The notes beneath the pieces are model-generated. The model saw only the letters and a program-made list of their open reading frames with translations. It had not been told where the DNA came from and did no database searches. Positions 1-5,659 of a stretch of DNA of 8,377 nt are shown in pieces; within the stretch, counting starts at the first letter, position 1, and each line of letters starts with the position of its first letter. Where the stretch lies: NCBI GenBank assembly GCA_036756705.1, contig DAIOKN010000049.1, forward strand, positions 1-8,377. The letters run 5' to 3'. This DNA comes from Caproicibacter sp002399225. GTDB lineage: Bacteria > Bacillota > Clostridia > Oscillospirales > Acutalibacteraceae. The translations under genes and the position numbers were made by a program.

Positions 1-93
1 TTAAAGACTGGATGTAAACTTGTTAAAGGAATGCACGATTAGGGTTCATAAAAAGTGGCATGTATCGGCCTTTTAATCGTGTGTTTTATGATG

Positions 94-2247
94 CTAACAG
101 ATCCTCATAATCGATAGGCGGGCAGATTTCACTTGAATGGAAAATGTCCTTCCAATTTTTGTGACAAAAACATCACCATGTCCGGCTGGGTTTGGCTGAA
201 AGGCATGGACGGTTGGAAAATCAGTCGATACGGTTCCGCCTGTCACATACGCATTGCCGCTTTGGTCGACCGCGATTCCATAACCTGCGTCGAATTCATT
301 TCCTCCCAGATAGCTGGAATATGCGATGGATGGCGTCAAGTCGATCTTCGTGACAAAGGCGTCTATATTTCCGGCGAAGGTTGGCTGGAAGGCATGAACG
401 GTTGGAAAATCAGTTGAATATGTTGCTCCTGTTACATACGCATTGCCGCTTTGATCAACTGCGATCTCATAGCCAAAGTCTCTTTCGCTTCCTCCCAAAT
501 AGCTGGAATATACGATGGACGGCGTCGAGTCGATCTTCGTGATAAAGGCGTCAGTGGTTTCTGCTAAACTTGGCTGGAAGGCATGAACGGTTGGAAAATC
601 GCTTGAAAATGTTACTCCTGTTACATACGCATTGCTGCTTGGGTCGACCGCGATTCCAAGACCACTCTCGTCTCCGCTTCCTCCCAGATAGCTGGAATAC
701 GCGATGGACGGCGTCGAGTCGATCTTCGTAATAAAGGCGTCAGTGGTTCCTGCTAAACTTGGCTGGAAGGCATGAACGGTCGGGAAATTTGTCGAAGCGG
801 TATACCCACTTATATACGCATCTCCGTTTTGGTCGACTGCAATTCCAGAACCCCAATCCGATGAACTTCCTCCCAGATAGTTGGAATATACGATGGATGG
901 GGTCGAGTCGATCTTCGTGACAAAGGCGTCACCGCTTCCTCCATAGCTTGGCTGAAAGGCATGGACGGTTGGAAAATTAGTAGACCAGGTTCCGCCTGTC
1001 ACAAACGCATTGCCGCTTTGGTCGACTGCGATCCCCAAACCCCTATCATAACCATTTCCTCCCAGATAGCTGGAATACGCGATGGATGGCGTCGAGTCGA
1101 TCTTAGTGACGAAGGCATCACCGCTTCCTCCAAAACTTGGCTGAAAGGCATGGACGGTTGGAAAATCAGTCGAGTTGGTTTCGCCTGTTACATACACATT
1201 GCCGTTTTGGTCAACTGCAATTTCCCAACCCCAATCGTCCCCACTTCCTCCCAAAAAGCTGGAATACACGATGGATGGCGTCGAGTTGATCTTTGAGACG
1301 AAGGCGTCAAAATTTCCTCCTCTAAAACTTGGCTGAAAGGCATTTACGGTTGGAAAATTAGTCGAATATGTGTACCCTGTTACATACGCATTGCCGTTTT
1401 GGTCAACTGCAATTCCATAACCAACATCGTCATCGCCTCCTCCCAGATAGCTGGAATAAAGAATTTCCGGATCAATAATGAGGGGATAATTTTTATCATA
1501 TTTTCCTGTCCTGTATCCGTAGATCGTCCGGCTTTCTTTTTTCTCCGTAAGGCTTCCACAGGCGCTGCCGGCCGGCGGGTCCTTCGCAAAATATTCGCTT
1601 TCCACGATTTCCTTTTTTCCATTGATCATCTGATAGCCGACCGGTTTCTCATCCGTTAAATCACCGAAAGGGGTTGTTATGATAAGATTTCCGTTTTCAT
1701 CAATGCATGTTTCATATAAATCCTTGTAGACAAACTGAATCTCTTTTACAGAAGCCCCCGGCTGCACGATAAATTCATATTTCAGCTTACCCTTTTCTCC
1801 GAAAAGAGCCAGATCGATCCCTTTCCACAGTTCCTTGTAGACTATTTTTGCACAGACCGGAATTTGCGTCCTCCACTTTGCGGGGTCGTTTCCTTTAAAG
1901 TAATTTGCGGTTGTCTGACTTGGATTGTGCGCCTCTATCTCGACCTCTCGATTTGCGTCAATAAATTCCTGGGCAACCGTGACCCTCATTAATTCTTCTT
2001 TTTTATGAATGGAATTTTGATCGGAAGATTCTTTTGCCTTGGGTTTTATGAAACCGAACTTAATCTCATTGGGGGTAAAATAGAAAGTGCATTTGTTTCC
2101 CTTCGTATAATACTTTACCCTCGAATCCGTCTGTCCTCTGTTCTCAATGAAGCTCAACGGCGCATGATTTAAAGCGTTGAGAACCTTGAATTTTGATTTT
2201 TCCGATACGCCTTCCTCGTCTTTGGGTGTCGGGAGACCACGTTTCAT
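94..2247 (-). CDS. SBBP-repeat seven-bladed beta-propeller protein
   Basis: The first ~265 residues form a globular region with the motif FIENRGQ near its start, followed by KYYTKG and TANYFKGNDPAKW. This resembles the N-terminal domain (I believe DUF7948) that precedes SBBP repeats in many bacterial proteins. Seven repeats of 63-64 residues follow, each with YSSYLGG, GIAVDQ-GN-YVTG, FPTVHAFQPS and DAFVTKIDSTPS; seven is the usual blade number of a closed propeller. A 14-residue tail ends the protein. No signal peptide, membrane segment or sorting motif is visible, so its location is unclear. The frame opens at a GTG at 2259, but that GTG lies inside an AGGTGG ribosome site 8 nt upstream of the ATG at 2245-2247, so I prefer the ATG (717 residues). 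Ligand and function are unknown. The tail does not look like another blade and might mark a C-terminal truncation. Confidence 0.88.
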   Translation of the reverse strand: MKRGLPTPKDEEGVSEKSKFKVLNALNHAPLSFIENRGQTDSRVKYYTKGNKCTFYFTPNEIKFGFIKPKAKESSDQNSIHKKEELMRVTVAQEFIDANREVEIEAHNPSQTTANYFKGNDPAKWRTQIPVCAKIVYKELWKGIDLALFGEKGKLKYEFIVQPGASVKEIQFVYKDLYETCIDENGNLIITTPFGDLTDEKPVGYQMINGKKEIVESEYFAKDPPAGSACGSLTEKKESRTIYGYRTGKYDKNYPLIIDPEILYSSYLGGGDDDVGYGIAVDQNGNAYVTGYTYSTNFPTVNAFQPSFRGGNFDAFVSKINSTPSIVYSSFLGGSGDDWGWEIAVDQNGNVYVTGETNSTDFPTVHAFQPSFGGSGDAFVTKIDSTPSIAYSSYLGGNGYDRGLGIAVDQSGNAFVTGGTWSTNFPTVHAFQPSYGGSGDAFVTKIDSTPSIVYSNYLGGSSSDWGSGIAVDQNGDAYISGYTASTNFPTVHAFQPSLAGTTDAFITKIDSTPSIAYSSYLGGSGDESGLGIAVDPSSNAYVTGVTFSSDFPTVHAFQPSLAETTDAFITKIDSTPSIVYSSYLGGSERDFGYEIAVDQSGNAYVTGATYSTDFPTVHAFQPTFAGNIDAFVTKIDLTPSIAYSSYLGGNEFDAGYGIAVDQSGNAYVTGGTVSTDFPTVHAFQPNPAGHGDVFVTKIGRTFSIQVKSARLSIMRIC
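139..1464 (-). repeat. Seven tandem ~189-bp coding repeats (SBBP blades)
   Basis: These are the DNA copies of the seven blades, read on the minus strand (first blade at 1464, last ending at 139). Six are exactly 63 codons and the first is 64. Blades 2 to 7 alternate strictly between IVYS and IAYS at their start, hinting that a two-blade, 378-bp block was once duplicated. Blades 4 and 5 share an almost identical second half (PSLAGTTDAFITKID versus PSLAETTDAFITKID), which suggests a later exchange. Such arrays are prone to recombination and assembly collapse. Confidence 0.9.
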
Positions 2248-2259
2248 ATTATCAGCCAC

Positions 2260-2431
2260 CTAACCATTAATCGCAGCGATATTTTAATACGACGTCCATC
2301 CGGCCAGGCCATATGAAAAAGCCCGCCCTATTTCCGCAAAAAGCTATAGTATATAGTATGAACACCATGCCAATATGGCACGAACAAAAATCGCTTTCTT
2401 TCAGGAGCATGCTGATGACGACAATATGTAA
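2260..2431. other. Upstream region of the SBBP gene, no intact gene
   Basis: This is the minus-strand leader of the SBBP gene. An AT-rich TACTATATACTATAG stretch (reading leftward, near 2345-2360) could hold a -10 box, but no convincing -35 box is spaced from it. A small palindrome TGCCA-ATA-TGGCA lies at 2368-2380. On the plus strand, a short open frame (MARTKIAFFQEHADDDNM, 2375-2431) stops exactly where the next hairpin begins. It has no ribosome site and looks like the tail of a lost gene. Confidence 0.4.
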
Positions 2432-2459
2432 AAATGCCGCCCGGTCAAGGGCGGCATTT
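2432..2459 (-). terminator. Strong intrinsic terminator hairpin
   Basis: A perfect 11-bp stem (AAATGCCGCCC at 2432-2442, GGGCGGCATTT at 2449-2459) with a 6-nt loop. Read on the minus strand the second arm runs into ATTTTTA, the U-tract of a Rho-independent terminator; on the plus strand the tract is only ATTT. It would protect the SBBP gene from read-through. The gene it originally served on the minus strand is not recognisable. A minus-strand frame stopping at 2474 sits just before it, but its sequence matches nothing I know. Confidence 0.7.
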
Positions 2460-2663
2460 AGAGGGAAGGAATTTTATGTTAAACCTCGTCTGAGGCGCTT
2501 GTAATTTGTCTGCGGGCCTGTGGTCCGGTATTCCGTCCTCACCGCAGGTCTTGCGCAGTGCTTCTTTTCACTTGGAACAATTATAGAATACTGGGAAAGT
2601 GTGACATGCCTATGAAACTCATTTGAAGCTTCATGGGATTTTTTATGAATAAAGTATGGATAG
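2460..2663. other. No recognised gene
   Basis: I see no supported gene here. A good ribosome site (AAGGA) precedes an ATG at 2477, but the frame stops after five codons (MLNLV). The minus-strand open frame from 2716 to 2474 ends in a basic tail shortly before the terminator and could be a gene end. Its upstream part lacks coding character, so it is not called. Confidence 0.3.
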
Positions 2664-3250
2664 ACAAAACAAGAAATCAGAAGGGAACCGGAGATTGGTC
2701 TGTTTACCGACGGCAAATATGTTGAACTTACTGCACACCGTGAAATACAGGTACTTTATCATGCAGCCCATGAACGTTATCACTCTTCCGGTCAGTCTTA
2801 CTGTGCTTGGTACCGTTCCGATGCTGCGGAGCCATCCTGCTTTTACTATTCCCTGCTTTGCGGTTACCTGCGGCTCTTTGTTCCTAACCCGGATGGTAAG
2901 GCGAAAACGGCTGAACGATTATCTCATTTCTGTGAAATATCCGTTCAGCCGTTATTTTTATCTTTATCAGGATGTTTGCAAAGATAAAACCCGCAGCCAT
3001 CAGATGTATGAAGCCAGAGAAACCTATCTGTCTCAGATGCGGCAGGCACTGGGCAATCTGCCGGCCGCTATAAGACGGTGACTTTACACGGGCAATCTGT
3101 CAATCCGCTCATGTTACGTTTATCTGTAAGAAAAAAGCATACCGGAAAAAGAGCCAACCGCTCGTAAAGCGCATCTACGCTCCTTCCGTCGGTCCCAAGC
3201 AGTCAAGCCAGAAAAAGCAGTTTTACTATATTGCATTTGAAATAAAATGA
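2664..3250 (+). pseudogene. Decayed unrecognised gene, coding signal in several frames
   Basis: I do not recognise this gene. Codon-like periodicity (G-rich first positions) is strong but moves between frames. Positions ~2664-2925 read well in one frame (EIGLFTDGKYVELTAHREIQ, then HERYHSSGQSYCAWYRSD). About 2918-3081 reads in a second (YQDVCKDKTRSHQMYEA, ALGNLPAAIRR). About 3067-3165 returns to the first (YKTVTLHGQSVNPLMLRL), and 3161-3250 uses a third (VKRIYAPSVGPKQSSQKK, stop at 3248). No start codon with a ribosome site opens the first segment. Three or more indels in one ancestral gene are the simplest reading. The longest single frame, 2656-3081, has a poor first half and is probably not translated as such. 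Sequencing error is the alternative. Confidence 0.4.
2906..2953. repeat. Perfect 12-bp inverted repeat with an inner hairpin
   Basis: AACGGCTGAACG (2906-2917) is matched by its exact reverse complement at 2942-2953. The 24-nt loop contains a smaller hairpin, ATTTC-TGT-GAAAT, and the second arm is followed by ATTTTTATC. It could be a long-loop terminator acting on the plus strand, or a recombination scar. It lies where the coding signal of the surrounding remnant changes frame. Confidence 0.5.
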
Positions 3251-3276
3251 AAAATGGGCTAAAGTTGCATATCATG

Positions 3277-3305
3277 TTGATGGTATGCGCATAATATGCT
3301 AATAT
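3277..3305 (+). promoter_or_regulatory. Sigma-A promoter of the relB operon
   Basis: TTGATG (3277-3282) and TAATAT (3300-3305) are separated by 17 bp. The -10 box ends 23 nt before the antitoxin start. The spacer is filled by palindromes, as expected for an autoregulated toxin-antitoxin promoter. Confidence 0.6.
3284..3299. promoter_or_regulatory. Overlapping palindromic operator for RelB
   Basis: TATGCGCATA (3284-3293) is a perfect 10-bp palindrome and overlaps GCATA-A-TATGC (3289-3299), another perfect inverted repeat. A further GCATA half-site lies at 3267-3271. They fill the promoter spacer. RelB/DinJ antitoxins bind such palindromes through N-terminal ribbon-helix-helix dimers and repress their own operon. 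That RelB binds here is inferred from position and symmetry. Confidence 0.55.
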
Positions 3306-3328
3306 ATTGATGCTAGGAGGAATGCCGC

Positions 3329-3604
3329 ATGTCAAAGGTGAGCACGAATATCAGCATGGATGCTGACGTCAAAAAGCAGGCTCAAAAACTCTTTTCAGAA
3401 TTTGGATTGGATCTTACGACAGCAATTAATATTTTTTTAAGGCAGTCAATCCGAGAGCAGAGAATCCCATTTGAAATCACAATGAACGTTCCCAATGCGA
3501 AAACTTTCGAAGCATTAAAAGAAGTTGAAAAAATGGAAAAGAATCCGGCGGCTTATAAAGGCTATACGGATGTTGACGCAATGATGAAGGACTTGCTGAA
3601 ATGA
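3329..3604 (+). CDS. RelB/DinJ-family antitoxin
   Basis: A 91-residue protein of typical RelB/DinJ size and layout. The N-terminal STNISMDADVKKQAQKLF followed by FGLDLTTAINIFLRQSI is the ribbon-helix-helix DNA-binding and dimerisation region. The acidic and lysine-rich C-terminal half (about residues 48-91) is the part that wraps and neutralises a RelE/YafQ-type toxin. AGGAGG at 3315-3320, 8 nt before the ATG, fixes the start. The next gene overlaps its stop by 4 nt (ATGA), so the two were translationally coupled. Likely role: antitoxin and autorepressor. All family features are intact although the partner toxin is broken, so it may now serve only as a repressor or as protection against a related toxin encoded elsewhere. 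Confidence 0.92.
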   Translation: MSKVSTNISMDADVKKQAQKLFSEFGLDLTTAINIFLRQSIREQRIPFEITMNVPNAKTFEALKEVEKMEKNPAAYKGYTDVDAMMKDLLK

Positions 3605-3912
3605 AATATGAAGTCAAGCCCACTAAGATCTTTCAAAAAGATCTGAAGCGTGTGCAGCGAAGGGGCTATAATATTTCCCTTCTCACACAGGTTATCAAAG
3701 CCCTGGCAGACGGCCGGGAACTGCCGCCTAAAAATGCCAACCATGCCTTGTCAGGCGTTTTTTCAGGATGCAGAGAATGTCACGTTATGCAAAAACAGCG
3801 CGGCGTAACCGAACAGCTGAAAGAGTCCGACCAGATGCGTTGGGTGCAGGAAATGAACAACATCAAAGATTCAGTGAAAGAGATCATTTTGAACGACCTG
3901 ATTTACAGCTAA
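3601..3912 (+). pseudogene. Truncated YafQ-type toxin fused to a TnpV tail
   Basis: Residues 1 to ~62 match the YafQ/RelE-type ribosome-dependent mRNA interferases (MKYEVKPTKIFQKDLKR, GYNISLL, ELPPKN-NHALSG, GCRECHV). In YafQ the sequence after the ECHV position continues into a PDW motif and a C-terminal strand carrying the catalytic Asp and the last His. Here it instead becomes QRGVTEQLKESDQMRWVQE and ends LNDLIYS, which is the C-terminus of a TnpV protein. His48 and His61 (matching E. coli YafQ His50 and His63) remain. The equivalents of Asp67, Trp68 and His87 are gone, so no toxin activity is expected. The frame stays open across the junction at ~3784-3792, and the start overlaps the antitoxin stop as in a normal operon. 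A stable 103-residue chimera could still be made, and the retained N-terminal helix might still bind RelB; that is speculation. Confidence 0.85.
3787..3912 (+). pseudogene. C-terminal fragment of a TnpV transposon protein
   Basis: The last ~40 codons of the chimeric frame carry the TnpV signature VTEQLK...QM-WV--MNNI followed by a C-terminus ending in ND-IY. TnpV is a small protein of unknown function in Tn4451-type and other clostridial mobile elements, usually ~110-130 residues, so about the last third is present. It keeps its native reading frame and stop and is followed closely by a terminator. It probably marks the edge of a mobile element that was deleted or excised. Confidence 0.75.
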
Positions 3913-3926
3913 AGAATGATTTTCAG

Positions 3927-3955
3927 GCGGCGGATTTAAAACCCGCCGCTTTTTT
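3927..3955 (+). terminator. Intrinsic terminator after the yafQ-tnpV chimera
   Basis: GCGGCGG (3927-3933) pairs perfectly with CCGCCGC (3943-3949) across a 9-nt A/T-rich loop, followed by six Ts (3950-3955). It starts 14 nt after the stop codon and ends the RelB operon; it was probably the native tnpV terminator. Confidence 0.88.
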
Positions 3956-3975
3956 ATCCGCTCCGGGAGATTCGG

Positions 3976-4068
3976 ATGAACTTCCAACAGCAATTAAGCC
4001 TGTTTCCAACAGAACAGGAACAAAAAGAACAGATCCAACAGGCGGAGGATGAAAGGTCCTCCGCTTTG
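3976..4068 (+). pseudogene. 5' fragment of a conjugative-element protein
   Basis: A GGGAG ribosome site precedes ATG at 3976. The peptide MNFQQQLSLFPTEQEQKEQI continues with QQAEDERSSALL. The SLFPTEQEQ...AE..-SA pattern resembles a linker found in very large helicase/methylase-type proteins of Tn1549-like clostridial conjugative elements. After ~30 codons it runs into sequence that codes on the opposite strand, so the frame's formal stop at 4146 is not meaningful. I read it as a truncated remnant. Assignment rests on a short motif and is tentative. Confidence 0.45.
4042..4064. repeat. Perfect 8-bp stem hairpin at a fragment junction
   Basis: GCGGAGGA (4042-4049) and TCCTCCGC (4057-4064) form a perfect stem with a 7-nt loop, followed by TTTGCT. 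The T-tract is weak, so terminator function is doubtful. It sits where the plus-strand remnant meets the minus-strand peptidase remnant and may have helped the rearrangement. Confidence 0.5.
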
Positions 4069-4069
4069 C

Positions 4070-4311
4070 TAAATCAATTCCCTTATGAAACTCTTTCCCG
4101 CCAGTTAGTGGATCTGTGCGCATTCCAAAGCCGGAAGATATTCTGAATTTTCCGCTCTGAATTGGGAATATGAATGACCCCTTGCCGGTAGAGACACTTT
4201 TGTACTGATTATAATACCGCAAAACATGGTTGACATACTGTGGATCCCCATAACCAGACCAGCCCATTTCAGCGGTTTTCATTTTGGAAAACTGTTCCGC
4301 GTTCTCGGCCT
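4070..4311 (-). pseudogene. Fragment of a conjugative-element lysozyme/M23 peptidase
   Basis: Read leftward, residues include AENAEQFSKMKTAEMGWSG then GYGDPQYVNHVLRYYNQY, typical of the end of the CwlT-like lysozyme domain of conjugative cell-wall hydrolases. A linker leads to FRISSGFGMRTDP and then FHKGIDLA, the start of an M23 (LytM-type) peptidase domain with the H-x-G-x-D zinc-ligand motif. The frame is blocked by a stop at its upstream end (~4313) and leaves homology after GIDLAK near 4070, so both the N-terminal part and the second zinc motif (HxH) are lost. The ancestral enzyme opened peptidoglycan for conjugation. This scrap has no start site of its own and cannot be functional. Confidence 0.75.
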
Positions 4312-4392
4312 ATCCTCCGCGCGCTTTTTCTGCAACACGGATGAAAAGCATTGTCTTTTCTCTGCTTTAGGCGCACTCAGCTTTGATTCTCT

Positions 4393-4421
4393 TTGATATT
4401 TTTTTCTGAAAATGCTATAAT
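4393..4421 (+). promoter_or_regulatory. Near-consensus sigma-A promoter of the vbhA-fic operon
   Basis: TTGATA (4393-4398), a 17-bp spacer and a perfect TATAAT (4416-4421), with TGC just before the -10 box giving an extended -10 element. The spacer is T/A-rich. It lies 26 nt upstream of the antitoxin ATG and is the strongest promoter I can see in the window. Confidence 0.85.
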
Positions 4422-4447
4422 AATATTAATAAAGGAGGGGAATCCAA

Positions 4448-4621
4448 ATGGACTATGTTGAGAAATTGATTGGCGAAATAAACGGCACAATGGCCATTGA
4501 GGGAATGCCCCTGACGGAGCAGGACAAGGCAAGGCTAAGAGAGTGCATTACCGGAAAAACCTCTTATGATGAAATGGTAAAACGGCTTGTGAAAAAGCAT
4601 ACCGTTCAGCCGGACAGGTAA
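4448..4621 (+). CDS. VbhA-type antitoxin of a Fic toxin
   Basis: A 57-residue protein immediately upstream of fic. Residues 14-19 (TMAIEG) match the Fic inhibitory motif [S/T]xxxE[G/N]. In VbhA-type antitoxins this helix sits over the Fic active site, and its Glu blocks productive binding of the ATP gamma-phosphate. The next stretch, PLTEQDKARLRECITGKTSY, is the usual antitoxin_VbhA helical region with a pattern like E(G)xxLTxxDKxxxRxxxxGxxS. An AAAGGAGGGG ribosome site (4431-4440), 7 nt before the ATG, and a consensus promoter support the start. The stop lies 4 nt before the fic ATG, so the two are co-transcribed and probably coupled. The protein is intact, while its toxin is frameshifted. 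Confidence 0.88.
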   Translation: MDYVEKLIGEINGTMAIEGMPLTEQDKARLRECITGKTSYDEMVKRLVKKHTVQPDR

Positions 4622-4625
4622 CAAT

Positions 4626-5368
4626 ATGAGTATGAGTCAGGATTACGAATACAGTTACGAATGGGATAGCAGCTATTGTTATCCTAATTCTTTTACCCTT
4701 ATGAATAAACTTGGAATCAAGAACAGCCATGATTTAGAGATTGCAGAACGCGAAATTACAACCATGCGCGTCTCACAAATTCTTGAAACCCCTTGTAAAG
4801 GGAGCTTCGATTTAAAACACCTACAGACAATTCACAGATCTATCTTCCGGGAGGTTTATTCATGGGCCGGGAAGCTGCGGACCGTGAATATCGCTAAAGG
4901 AAATCAATTCTGCAACTGCCTTTATCTCGAATCCGGTTCCAAAACAACGTTTGACAAACTCCGGCAGGAAGATCATTTCCTGATTGGAACCGCTCCGGAT
5001 CTGATACCTGAAAAGCTGGCGTATTACCTCGGAGAAATAATGTGATTCATCCGTTCCGCGAGGGCAACGGGCGGGCGCAGCGCGTTTTCATTCAATATCT
5101 TGCTCATGCAGCGGGGTATCATGTGGACTTTACAAATGTCACCGGACCGGAGATGATCGAAGCGAGCGCACAGGCGTTTAACTGCGATTACCGGGCAATG
5201 ACGGGGCTGTTCCGGAAAATTACGGAGCCGATCTCCGCGCGGGAGCAGGAACAGTTTATTAAACAAATTTCAGAAAAAAACAGCCCGGTTCTGGAAACCT
5301 TTCAGCAGCAGAGAATTGGTTTGGAAGAAGATCAGACAGAAGAAGAAACCCAGCACTTAATATTTTGA
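4626..5368 (+). pseudogene. fic: Fic AMP-transferase toxin, frameshifted at the catalytic motif
   Basis: Fic enzymes transfer AMP from ATP to hydroxyl side chains of target proteins. The first frame (4626-5045, 139 residues) holds the N-terminal Fic fold: YCYPNSFTLMNKLGI, SFDLKHLQTIHRSIF, YSWAGKLRTVNI and the target-docking flap around residues 89-101. It ends GEIM-stop. The second frame (5042-5368) opens directly with IHPFREGNGRAQR, the complete HxFx[D/E]GNGRxxR catalytic and anion-binding motif, and continues through the C-terminal helices. Homologues read GEIN-[A/V]-IHPF, so adding one base in ATAATGTG (5037-5044) restores a continuous protein of 247 residues with catalytic His142. The 5042 GTG overlaps the TGA, so restart or slippage is conceivable, but no ribosome site is evident there. 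A single-base deletion or sequencing error is the simplest reading. Confidence 0.88.
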
Positions 5369-5383
5369 ATAGTATTACCGCAG

Positions 5384-5410
5384 CCGCCGAGCAAAATGTT
5401 CGGCGGTTTT
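5384..5410 (+). terminator. Intrinsic terminator of the vbhA-fic operon
   Basis: CCGCCGA (5384-5390) pairs with TCGGCGG (5400-5406), the stem being extendable by a G-T and a C-G pair, with TTTTCTT after it. It begins 15 nt past the fic stop, between convergent genes. On the minus strand no T-tract follows, so it acts mainly on the plus strand. Confidence 0.82.
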
Positions 5411-5417
5411 CTTCATT

Positions 5418-5627
5418 TTACGAGTTGTCGATAGCTTCTTCTGATTTTGTTTCGCGTTCCATACGCTCATTTATTGCCTGTGTGATATATGCATTTATTG
5501 ACTGGTTGTGCATATCAGCGGCAGCCTTGATGTTTGCTTGGATGCTTTTATGAACCTTTATCGTACAGTATTCCCAATAATTTTCATCTGATTTTTTGTT
5601 TGCCCGACGGCGTGCACTGGGTTTGGA
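5418..5627 (-). pseudogene. Arc-like ribbon-helix-helix protein lacking its own start
   Basis: Residues read SKPSARRRANKKSDENYW, then EYCTIKVHKSIQANIKAAAD and QSINAYITQAINERMERE. This is the layout of small clostridial Arc/MetJ-type DNA-binding proteins: a basic leader, a beta-strand (YCTIKV), then two helices with NAYITQAI in the second. Such proteins usually start a residue or two before the KPSARRR segment. Here that position is CCC-TCC with no start codon or ribosome site. The frame simply runs back into unrelated sequence (a relic of a restriction gene) to an in-frame ATG at 5669 or GTG at 5720. The body is complete to its stop, so a fusion protein could be translated, but the native start seems lost. 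It faces the fic operon convergently. It may be a repressor or an orphan antitoxin-like protein. Confidence 0.65.
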
Positions 5628-5659
5628 GGGATGAAAAATACAAGAGCAACTATGAAAAC

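Noticed and set aside
34..81. Inverted repeat CACGATTA / TAATCGTG downstream of the SBBP stop
   Set aside because: An 8-bp stem with a 32-nt loop and no T-tract on the minus strand. It is too weak to call a terminator.
133..1659. Plus-strand open frames (133-417, 961-1296, 1399-1659)
   Set aside because: They are antisense shadows of the SBBP repeats on the minus strand.
2474..2716. Minus-strand 80-codon frame ending just before a terminator
   Set aside because: Its position is suggestive, but there is no ribosome site, no recognisable motif and poor coding character upstream. It is mentioned only as a possible gene end.
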